32,934 nucleotides of DNA from CAZSAT01 sp964604675 (GTDB lineage Bacteria > Myxococcota_A > UBA796 > CAJQPC01): the NCBI GenBank assembly GCA_964604675.1, contig CAZSAT010000082.1:1-32934 (forward strand). The letters run 5' to 3'. Positions within the stretch are counted from its first letter, which is position 1. The number at the start of each line of letters is the position of its first letter. Shown one piece after another: positions 16,635 to 23,513 of the stretch. Below the pieces are notes generated by a model, which searched no databases, was not told the DNA's origin, and saw only the letters and a list, made by a program, of their open reading frames with translations. The translations under genes were made by a program, and so were the position numbers.

Positions 16635-18316
16635 GCGTCCTTCCTCGCGGCGACCGCCTCGGCGGCCAGGAAGCCAAAGGTGAGCGCCGGACCGATGGTG
16701 CCCCCGGCGCCGGGGTAGCTCGGACCCATCACGGCCGAGCTGCAGTTGCCGGCTGCGTAGAGCCCGGGAATGTGCGACCCGTCTGCGCGGAGCACCCGTG
16801 CCTTTGGGTCGGTGACCAGGCCACCCTTCGTGCCCAGGTCGCCTGGAAACACGGGGATCGCGTAGTAGGGGGCCTCCGTGAGGGCTCGGAGCGATGGGTT
16901 GGACCCGACGCGCGGGTCTCCGTAGTACCGGTCGGCATGGGACTGCCCGCGGCCGTGGTCCTGGTCCACGCCGGTCTCGGCCATCTGGTTGAACCGCTCC
17001 AGCGTGGCGCTGAGGGCCACGGGGTCGAGGTCGCAGGCCTCCGCCAGCGCCTCGATGCTGGCACCGCGCTTGAAGAAGCCGTCTCGGAAGCGTCGGGACA
17101 GGCGCTTGTCGGGGATGGCGTAGCCGGGGGCCACGGGCCCCACCGGGTACTGCTTGCGGAACTCGGCGTCGAAGACCATCCAGCACACCGGCACGGCGTC
17201 GCCCTCGTACATGCCCTTCACCACGTCCTGGTAGGGGGCCGCCTCGTTGGTGAAGCGCTGCGCGTGGCGGTTCACGAAGATCGAGCCCGGCAGGCTCTTC
17301 TCGACCACCAGCACCCAGCTGGGCTCGGACTTGGGGATGCGGGTGACGGGGGTCCACCAGGCCTCGTCCATCAGATCCGTGGCGCCGCCGGCGTCGATGC
17401 CCATCTGCAACACTGCGCCCACGTTGGCTGGGTTGCCTGCGTTCCATGCAACCCGTGACTCCCCCTGGGTGTGGTGGGTGTCGCGCATCGCCTGGTTCTG
17501 CTCGAAGCCTCCCGCCGCCAGCAGCACCCCATGGCGTGCGCGCACCCGCACGGTCTCGCCTCCGCGTTCCAGCTCGGCGCCGACCACCTGCCCGTCCTCG
17601 ACCACCAGGGAGGTCACGGGGCTGGAGAGCCAGAGGCCGACCTCCCGATCCTGGAGCGACCGCATGAGGCGCCCGATGAGCGCGTTGCCCGCGTGCAGCT
17701 TGGTGTCGCGGCCGCCGTGCCGTTTCCAGAAGCGCAGGGCGTACTGCACCATGCGCCAGACCAGCTTCACGCGGGTGAAGACGGTGGGGACCAGGTAGCC
17801 GTGGGCCTCCCGCGCGGTGATGCCGAAGCGTCCCATCACCTGCGACTGCGGGTGCGGCTTGCGCAGGGTGCCGAAGGCGTCGCCGAGCAAGGTGGCGTCG
17901 AAGGGCACCGGCTCCATCGAGCGCCCGCCCGGCTTCCCGCCCGGGGCCTCGGCGTAGTAGTCGGTGTAGGCCTCCAGCGCGTCGAGGTGCAGCCAGCTGT
18001 GCTCCTCCATCCAGTCCAGCATGCGCAGGCTGCCGTCCACGTAGGCGGCGAGCCGGTCCTCGGGCACGCGCCCCGCGCTGATGTGTCGGAGGTAGGCCAG
18101 AGACTCCTCGCGGCTGTCCTGGATCCCCCGGCTCGCCAGCTGCGGGTTGTTCGGCACCCACACCACCCCGCCGCTGATCGCCGTGCTCCCGCCGTAGAGC
18201 GGACTCGCCTCGACCATGAGCGTGTCGAGGCCGGCATCAGCGGCCCGGAGCGCGGCCGCGAAGCCCGCAGCGCCCGACCCGATGACCAGGAAGTCCAGCT
18301 CTCGATCCCAGGCCAC
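16631..18316 (-). CDS. kstD: 3-ketosteroid Delta-1-dehydrogenase-like flavoprotein
   Basis: A 561-residue flavoprotein of the fumarate reductase/succinate dehydrogenase family. The FAD-binding GSGAAG is at 13-18 with VEASPLYGGSTAISGG next. The C-terminus has GLYAAGNCSSAVMG and SYPGAGGTIGPALTFG, the hallmark stretch of 3-ketosteroid dehydrogenases; its Tyr (about 534) corresponds to the tyrosine that with a Gly polarises the C3 carbonyl. Start is GTG at 18316 with AGGAG upstream; it heads operon D behind operator boxes 5 and 6. Delta-1 activity is most likely. Delta-4(5-alpha) dehydrogenase activity is the main alternative, notable because a 5-alpha-reductase homologue is encoded nearby. Confidence 0.93.
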   Translation of the reverse strand: MAWDRELDFLVIGSGAAGFAAALRAADAGLDTLMVEASPLYGGSTAISGGVVWVPNNPQLASRGIQDSREESLAYLRHISAGRVPEDRLAAYVDGSLRMLDWMEEHSWLHLDALEAYTDYYAEAPGGKPGGRSMEPVPFDATLLGDAFGTLRKPHPQSQVMGRFGITAREAHGYLVPTVFTRVKLVWRMVQYALRFWKRHGGRDTKLHAGNALIGRLMRSLQDREVGLWLSSPVTSLVVEDGQVVGAELERGGETVRVRARHGVLLAAGGFEQNQAMRDTHHTQGESRVAWNAGNPANVGAVLQMGIDAGGATDLMDEAWWTPVTRIPKSEPSWVLVVEKSLPGSIFVNRHAQRFTNEAAPYQDVVKGMYEGDAVPVCWMVFDAEFRKQYPVGPVAPGYAIPDKRLSRRFRDGFFKRGASIEALAEACDLDPVALSATLERFNQMAETGVDQDHGRGQSHADRYYGDPRVGSNPSLRALTEAPYYAIPVFPGDLGTKGGLVTDPKARVLRADGSHIPGLYAAGNCSSAVMGPSYPGAGGTIGPALTFGFLAAEAVAARKDA

Positions 18317-18354
18317 GTCGCTCCTAAATGGCTGCCAGCCCTTGCGCTGGACGT

Positions 18355-18370
18355 GTAGAACGTGTTCTAG
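18355..18370. promoter_or_regulatory. KstR-like operator box 5
   Basis: GTAGAACGTGTTCTAG: arms TAGAAC and TTCTA around GT. It lies 38 bases upstream of the KstD-like start in the divergent control region. Confidence 0.82.
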
Positions 18371-18381
18371 CTACCACAGAA

Positions 18382-18397
18382 CGAGAACGTGTTCCAC
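18382..18397 (+). promoter_or_regulatory. KstR-like operator box 6
   Basis: CGAGAACGTGTTCCAC, sharing GAACGTGTTC with the other boxes. It abuts the ATG of the amidohydrolase at 18398. Centre is 27 bp from box 5. Its position leaves almost no leader, so repression could act on both transcription and start-site access. Confidence 0.75.
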
Positions 18398-19258
18398 ATG
18401 AGCTACCCCCAAGACATCGGCGTCATCGATCTGATGCTCCAGATCCCCGGGACCGACACCCGGGACTGGTACGACTTCATGCAGCCGCTCTTCCTGGACG
18501 AGCGCAGCCGCCACTACGCCAAGATGCCGGCCGAGCACCTCTTCCGGAACGTGCCCGACATCGGCGCGAGCGACGACTACATCGCCTACACCGTGGCGAA
18601 GATGGACGCCTTCGGCATCGAGCGCGCGATGGTGGGGGTGCAGCACAGCCTCGGCGCGCGGGCCGTGAAGGAACGGCCCGATCGCTTCTTCGGCAGCTGG
18701 CACGCCAACCCGAACCGCGGCATGGACGAGGTCCGGGCGATCGCGGAGGCGCAGCGTGACCTCGGGATCAAGGCCGTGACGGCCTTCCCGTCGGGCACCT
18801 GCCCGCAGGTCCCGATCGACGACCGCCGCTGGTACCCGATCTACGCCAAGTGCGTCGAGCTCGATCTGCCCTTCGCCTGCACCGTGGGCGTGCCTGGTCC
18901 GCGGGTGCCGATGGACCCCCAGAAGGTCGAGCGCATCGACCCCGTGTGCTGGTTCTTCCCCGAGCTTAAGTTCGTGATGCGCCACGGCGCGGAGCCTTGG
19001 ACCGAGCTGGCCGTGAAGCTGATGCTCAAGTACGAGCACCTGTACTACTGCACCTCGGCGTTCGCGCCCCGCTACTACCCGAAGGCCATCGTCGACTACG
19101 CCAACAGCCGCGGCGCGCACAAGGTGATGTACGCCGGGTACTGGCCGATGGGCTTGTCGCTCGAGCGCATCTTCGCGGAGCTGCCGCAGGTCGGCTTCAA
19201 GGCCGAGGTGTGGCCGCGCTTCTTGCGGGACAACGCCCTGGAGGTCTTCCGCCCATGA
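18398..19258 (+). CDS. Amidohydrolase-2 family (ACMSD-like) protein
   Basis: A 286-residue TIM-barrel metal hydrolase/decarboxylase of the amidohydrolase-2 group. Supporting stretches are FGSWHANPN, GIKAVTAFPSG, YPIYAKCVELDLPFACTVG and a late KVMYAGYWPM, in the order seen in this family. The first metal motif is weak (DIGVIDLMLQIP without HxH), so hydrolytic metal chemistry is not certain. I choose ATG at 18398 because the earlier in-frame GTG lies inside an operator box. It overlaps HsaA by ATGA, so it is co-translated with the ring A/B cleavage genes. This family is not a standard part of the hsa operon as I know it; the function is open. Confidence 0.85.
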   Translation: MSYPQDIGVIDLMLQIPGTDTRDWYDFMQPLFLDERSRHYAKMPAEHLFRNVPDIGASDDYIAYTVAKMDAFGIERAMVGVQHSLGARAVKERPDRFFGSWHANPNRGMDEVRAIAEAQRDLGIKAVTAFPSGTCPQVPIDDRRWYPIYAKCVELDLPFACTVGVPGPRVPMDPQKVERIDPVCWFFPELKFVMRHGAEPWTELAVKLMLKYEHLYYCTSAFAPRYYPKAIVDYANSRGAHKVMYAGYWPMGLSLERIFAELPQVGFKAEVWPRFLRDNALEVFRP

Positions 19259-20409
19259 GCTACCTCGAGCGCGCCCGCGCGTTGCAGCCGGTCCTGCGGG
19301 CACGCTCGGCCGAGACCACGGCGCTGCGCCGGTTGACCGACGCCACCATCGCGGATCTCACGGAGGCCGGCTTCTTCCGCATGCTCCAACCGGCGCGTTG
19401 GCGCGGCGCGGAGTGCCACCCCAACGACTTCTTCGACGTGCAGGTCGCCATCGCCGAGGCCTGCCCTTCCACGGCCTGGGTGCTCGGCGTCGTCGCGGTG
19501 CACAACTGGCAGCTCGCGCTCTTCGACCTGCGCGCGCAGGAGGAGGTCTGGGGCCAGGACGACAGCGTTCGCATCTCGTCGTCCTACGCGCCCACGGGCA
19601 AGGTGGAGCGGGTCGATGGTGGCTTCCGGGTGTCGGGCCGCTGGTCGTTCTCCAGCGGCTGCGATCACTGCGACTGGGTCTTCCTGGGCGGCTTCGCCCC
19701 CGTCGACAGCGGGCCCCCGGACATGCGCACCTTCCTGCTGCCGCGCGCCGATTACACCATCGACGACACCTGGCACACCTTCGCGCTCTCCGGCACGGGG
19801 TCCAAGGACATCGTGGTCGACGGAGCGTTCGTTCCGGAGCACCGCACCCACAAGATGACCGACGGCTTCCGCTGCGAGAGCCCCGGCAATGCGGTGAATC
19901 CGGCGCCCCTCTACCGGCTGCCCTTCGGCCAGGTCTTCGTGCGCAGCGTGAGCACCACCGCCCTGGGCATCGCCAGGGGGGCCTTGGCCTTCTACGTCGA
20001 CGTCACGGGCGCCAAGGTGGGCGCAGCCGATGGTCAGAAGGCGGCGCTCGATCCGGCCGCCCAGCAGGCGGTTGCGCGGGCCGCGAGCACCCTCGATCAG
20101 CTCGACCTGGTGAGGCGGCGCAACTTCGACGAGATGATGCGCCGTACGGTCGCCGGCGAGCGGCTGCCGGTCGCTGACCGCGTGGCCTGGCGCTGGCACA
20201 GCTCCGAGCTGGTGAGCCGCAGCGTGGCGGTCGTCGACGAGCTGTTCACGCTCTGCGGTGGCCGGGCCTTGTTCACCTCCAGCCCCATGCACCGCTTCTT
20301 CTGCGACGTCCACGGGGCCCGCGCCCACTACGCGAACCGGCCGGAGGCCTCGTCGCGCAACTACGGCGGGGTCACGCTCGGCCAGACCACCCGGGACTGG
20401 TTCATCTGA
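19255..20409 (+). CDS. hsaA: HsaA-like flavin-dependent 3-HSA hydroxylase
   Basis: A 384-residue group-D flavin monooxygenase of the acyl-CoA dehydrogenase fold, close to the length of HsaA (about 394). It has ACPSTAWVLGVVAVHNW, RVSGRWSFSSGCDHCDW, GTGSKDIVVDGAFVPEHRT and a C-terminal CGGRALFTSSPMHRFFCDVHGARAH, all typical of HsaA/HpaH-type oxygenases. HsaA hydroxylates 3-hydroxy-9,10-seconandrost-1,3,5(10)-triene-9,17-dione to the catechol 3,4-DHSA using reduced flavin from HsaB. HsaC and HsaD follow directly, which makes the steroid assignment strong. No HsaB reductase gene is present in the window. Confidence 0.92.
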   Translation: MSYLERARALQPVLRARSAETTALRRLTDATIADLTEAGFFRMLQPARWRGAECHPNDFFDVQVAIAEACPSTAWVLGVVAVHNWQLALFDLRAQEEVWGQDDSVRISSSYAPTGKVERVDGGFRVSGRWSFSSGCDHCDWVFLGGFAPVDSGPPDMRTFLLPRADYTIDDTWHTFALSGTGSKDIVVDGAFVPEHRTHKMTDGFRCESPGNAVNPAPLYRLPFGQVFVRSVSTTALGIARGALAFYVDVTGAKVGAADGQKAALDPAAQQAVARAASTLDQLDLVRRRNFDEMMRRTVAGERLPVADRVAWRWHSSELVSRSVAVVDELFTLCGGRALFTSSPMHRFFCDVHGARAHYANRPEASSRNYGGVTLGQTTRDWFI

Positions 20410-21263
20410 TGCAGCTCGGCTTCCTGTCGTTCGAGGTGCGTGACGTCGCGCGGTGGACCGCGTTCCTCACCGACGTGCTCGGGTTGCAGCCGGTCGGTGG
20501 CGGTCGCTTCCGCATGGACGGCCACGCCTGGCGCTTCGAGGTCAGGGAGGGACCTGCCGACGATCTGGCGGCCGTGGGCTGGGAGCTCGACCCCGCCGCG
20601 CTCGATGCGCTCCTCGCCCGGCTCGGTGACCACCCCGTGGAGGCGGCGGATCCCGCACCGCGTGGTGCGGCTCGCCGCTACCTGCTCCACGACCCGGCTG
20701 GCGTTCCCGTGGAGCTGGTCAGCGGCCTCGCCCGTGCTGCGGCCCCCTTCCGTTCGGAGCGGGTGCCGGGAGGCTTCGTGGCCGACGAGCGCGGCCTCGG
20801 CCACGTGGTGCTCACCACGAACGACAAGGCCGCGAGCCGCGCCTTCTACGAGCGGCTCGGGTTCAAGCTCTCCGACCACATCGTGTGCGAGGTCTTCGGC
20901 TTCCCCGTGGACCTGTCCTTCTTCCACTGCAACGCTCGGCACCACAGCCTCGCGTTCGGCGGACCGCTCGAGAAGCGCCTGCACCACTTCATGGTGGAGG
21001 TGGCCGACGTCGACCAGGTCGGTCGCGCCTACGACCGGGCGATCGCGGGTGGGACCCGCATCATGCAGACCCTCGGCCGTCACCCCAACGACCGCATGTT
21101 GAGCTTCTACGCGCGCACGCCGTCGCGCTTCGAGCTCGAGCTGGGCTGGGGCGGCCGCGAGGTGGACGACGCCACCTGGGAGCCCACGACCTACGACCAC
21201 ATCAGCGAGTGGGGGCACCACCCGCCGCAGATCGCGTTCGCGCCGCCAGGGAGGAAGGCATGA
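20409..21263 (+). CDS. hsaC: HsaC-like extradiol dioxygenase
   Basis: A 284-residue two-domain vicinal-oxygen-chelate dioxygenase, slightly shorter than HsaC (about 300). Iron ligands by position are His132 (GLGHVVLTT), His192/193 (LHHFMVEV) and the glutamate of FELELGWGG (Glu244 likely). The N-terminal domain lacks ligands, as expected. It would cleave the catechol ring of 3,4-DHSA at the meta position to give 4,9-DSHA. ATG at 20409 sits on the last base of the HsaA TGA. The order hsaA-hsaC-hsaD in one coupled operon supports the call. Confidence 0.92.
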   Translation: MQLGFLSFEVRDVARWTAFLTDVLGLQPVGGGRFRMDGHAWRFEVREGPADDLAAVGWELDPAALDALLARLGDHPVEAADPAPRGAARRYLLHDPAGVPVELVSGLARAAAPFRSERVPGGFVADERGLGHVVLTTNDKAASRAFYERLGFKLSDHIVCEVFGFPVDLSFFHCNARHHSLAFGGPLEKRLHHFMVEVADVDQVGRAYDRAIAGGTRIMQTLGRHPNDRMLSFYARTPSRFELELGWGGREVDDATWEPTTYDHISEWGHHPPQIAFAPPGRKA

Positions 21264-22078
21264 GCCAGCCGGAGGGGACCTTCGTCGATGTCGGGGGCGG
21301 CCACCGCATCCACCTGCACGACCTGGGGGAGGGGACTCCGGTCGTCTTCCTCCACGGAAGTGGCCCCGGCGCCAGCGGCTGGTCGAACTTCGCCGAGAAC
21401 GCCGCGTACCTGGTGGAGCGTGGCTTCCGCTGCCTGCTGATCGACAGCCTCGGGTACGGGCTGTCGTCCAAGCCCACCGACCAGCCCTACACGCTTCCGA
21501 ACATGGTCGAGGCCGCGCTGACCGCCCTCGACGCGGTCGGCGTCGGGCGCTTCGTGGCGGTCGGCAACTCCCAGGGAGGTGCCCAGGCCATCCGCATGGC
21601 GGTCGAGCACCCCGACCGGGTCGAGAAGCTGGTGCTGATGGCGCCCGGCGGCCTCGAGGCCCGCGAGACGTACATGGCGATGCGCGGCATCCGGTCCATG
21701 CTGCGCTGCGTGTTCGGCCCCGACGGCCTGACCCTCGACGGGATGCAGCGGGTGTTCGCCAAGCAGGTGCACGATCCCGCGTGCCTGCCCGAAGGCGTGG
21801 TCGCCGAACGCTTCGCCGTCGCCGAGACCCAGCCGCGGCACGTGTTCGAGACGATGCGCGTCGACAACCAGGAGGAACGCCTGGCGGAGATCCGGTGCCC
21901 AACGCTCGGTCTCTGGGGCATGAACGACCTGTTCTGCCCACCCAGTGGCGCCGAGAAGCTGGCCACCCGCATCGCCGACTGCCGCGTGGTGCTGGTGAAC
22001 CGCTGCGGGCACTGGGTCATGGTCGAGCACCGGGCCCTGTTCGATCGCACCGTGCACGACTTCCTCGTTCACGGGTAG
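21260..22078 (+). CDS. hsaD: HsaD-like meta-cleavage-product hydrolase
   Basis: A 272-residue alpha/beta hydrolase of the MCP-hydrolase group. The oxyanion loop is HGSGPGASGWSNF, the nucleophile Ser104 lies in GNSQGG, with Asp223 (WGMNDLF) and His251 (CGHW) completing the triad. HsaD splits 4,9-DSHA into HIP (the CD-ring acid) and a hexadienoate. ATG at 21260 with GAGGAAGG overlaps the HsaC stop. It is the last gene of operon E; its final 10 bases overlap the end of the convergent NTF2-like gene. Confidence 0.93.
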   Translation: MSQPEGTFVDVGGGHRIHLHDLGEGTPVVFLHGSGPGASGWSNFAENAAYLVERGFRCLLIDSLGYGLSSKPTDQPYTLPNMVEAALTALDAVGVGRFVAVGNSQGGAQAIRMAVEHPDRVEKLVLMAPGGLEARETYMAMRGIRSMLRCVFGPDGLTLDGMQRVFAKQVHDPACLPEGVVAERFAVAETQPRHVFETMRVDNQEERLAEIRCPTLGLWGMNDLFCPPSGAEKLATRIADCRVVLVNRCGHWVMVEHRALFDRTVHDFLVHG

Positions 22079-22716
22079 CGGGTGACCTCGCTCAAGCCGC
22101 CGCGCTCGTAGGTCGCGAACAGCACGCCGCCACCGATCACGCTGGCGGTGACGTGACGTCCGGCCGCCAGCACCTTCTCGAGCGCCAGCCCGTGCTCTCC
22201 CGCCCAGGCCCGGAGGGCGCGCCGACCGCGTTCCCCGACGGTGTGCAGCCCCCGCAGGTACGCGACCGTCCCCACCAGGCCCATGTACCGCGCCATCCGG
22301 AGGAAGGTCAGCGTGGAAGCCCACCAGGCCCGGGGGCCGGCGAGGGTCACCTGCACGATCATCGGCCCCAGCTCCCAGTGCGCGTGCAGGCGTCGGATGC
22401 GGCCCTGCACCACCTCGTAGCGCAGGTGGGCCGGCACCTGCAGGACCGCCCCGCTGGGAAAGCCGGTGTGGATGGTCACGTCGCGGACCGCGTGGTCGAC
22501 GCTCTCGAGATCCTGGTGCACCTCGAAGCGGATGGCGTTGCCAGCGATGAACGTGGCCCAGAAGGCGCGAAGGGCAGGGTGGGCATGTCCGGGCGAGCTC
22601 ACTGGATCGTGCACCTCGGCGTCGGCGGTGAAGAGCGCGATCCACGCCCCCTGGTCCTGTGCGGCGACCGCCTGGGGGCTCCTCCGCGCGACCTCGAGCG
22701 GGCTCAGATCAGCCAT
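22069..22716 (-). CDS. Ketosteroid-isomerase-like NTF2 protein with C-terminal extension
   Basis: A 215-residue protein. Residues 1-115 form an NTF2/SnoaL domain that lines up by eye with bacterial Delta-5-3-ketosteroid isomerase: WIALFTADAEVHDPVSS corresponds to the KSI stretch ending in EDPVGS, keeping the catalytic Asp (Asp37 here). The KSI Tyr14 and Asp99 positions appear to be replaced (Ser and Ala, VPAHLRY). About 100 further residues (TLTFLRMARYMGLVGTVAYL onwards) have no clear match. ATG at 22716 lies 13 bases inside the end of the 5-alpha-reductase gene, so the two are co-expressed. A steroid isomerase or steroid-binding role is plausible; catalysis is doubtful given the missing residues. 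Confidence 0.8.
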   Translation of the reverse strand: MADLSPLEVARRSPQAVAAQDQGAWIALFTADAEVHDPVSSPGHAHPALRAFWATFIAGNAIRFEVHQDLESVDHAVRDVTIHTGFPSGAVLQVPAHLRYEVVQGRIRRLHAHWELGPMIVQVTLAGPRAWWASTLTFLRMARYMGLVGTVAYLRGLHTVGERGRRALRAWAGEHGLALEKVLAAGRHVTASVIGGGVLFATYERGGLSEVTRYP

Positions 22717-23480
22717 GGCACCAACACCTTCCGCGCCTTGGGGTAGTCGTCGAAGGTCTCCTGGTACCAGGCGTGTGTGGCGAAGGCCCGCGGCACCAGG
22801 TTGGCTGCGGAGATGCAGAGGATGAGCACCCCGGCCAGCGACCAGGTCATCAGCGCGAAGCCGGCCCACCCGACCAGCTCCCCGAGGTAGGCGGGGTTGG
22901 TCACCCAGCGGAAGCCGCCGCCGTGAGGGATGGCGTAGCGTGGCCCTCCTGGCGTTCGAAGCCGCCGCACGACGCGCTCGCTGTGCAGCACGAGGGCGTA
23001 GCCGCTGTAGTAGACGCCGAGCCCCAGCAGGAAGCGGGGATCGGTGAACCAGTCCGTCGTGAACCCGCCGAAGCTCGTGAACCAGGCGGCGTTCAGGTAG
23101 CCGTGCATCGCCGTCACGAACCAGCCAGCGACCACCACGGTCAGGCCGAAGGTCTGCTTCGCTCCGGGCGCCACGCGGATCGACAGCGGGAAGAACCAGC
23201 CGCGGTTGGCGTAGTGCAGGCACCAGATCACGCCGAGCACCAGCGCGGTGGGTTCCTGCCAGCTCGGTGCCCGCAGCCACACGACCAGGAAGACGAGCGT
23301 GGCCGGTAGCTCCATCAGCCACCAGCCCAGGCGGGGATCGAGGGACGGGCCCCAGGTCTTCGACGCGAAGCGTCCGTAGGGGCTCTGCACGAAGCGTTGC
23401 GCCACCACCACGAACGCTGCGAACGCGAAGCCGATGGCCAGGACGGTGTCGTAGGTGGCGTCGCCGGTGTACCAGGTCAC
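22704..23480 (-). CDS. Steroid 5-alpha-reductase (SRD5A) homologue
   Basis: A 258-residue membrane protein, the same length as human SRD5A1/2. It matches them along its length: LMELPATLVF carries Glu57, the counterpart of SRD5A2 Glu57, and LHYANRGWFFPL carries Tyr90, the counterpart of Tyr91. Then come WFTDPRFLLGLG, LHSERVVRRLRTPG, YAIPHGGGFRWVT, NPAYLGELVGWAGFAL and the typical end YPKARKVLVPWLI. About seven apolar segments are visible. It would reduce the Delta-4 bond of 3-oxo-4-ene steroids with NADPH at the membrane. Start is GTG at 23480. No KstR-like box lies upstream. Another steroid reductase or lipid enoyl reductase role cannot be excluded. Confidence 0.92.
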   Translation of the reverse strand: MTWYTGDATYDTVLAIGFAFAAFVVVAQRFVQSPYGRFASKTWGPSLDPRLGWWLMELPATLVFLVVWLRAPSWQEPTALVLGVIWCLHYANRGWFFPLSIRVAPGAKQTFGLTVVVAGWFVTAMHGYLNAAWFTSFGGFTTDWFTDPRFLLGLGVYYSGYALVLHSERVVRRLRTPGGPRYAIPHGGGFRWVTNPAYLGELVGWAGFALMTWSLAGVLILCISAANLVPRAFATHAWYQETFDDYPKARKVLVPWLI

Positions 23481-23513
23481 GTCCGGGTCCTATCGCTGGA
23501 CTACCCTCTCCGG

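Noticed and set aside
18389..18397. Upstream GTG start for the amidohydrolase
   Set aside because: It is part of operator box 6; the ATG three codons later is used.
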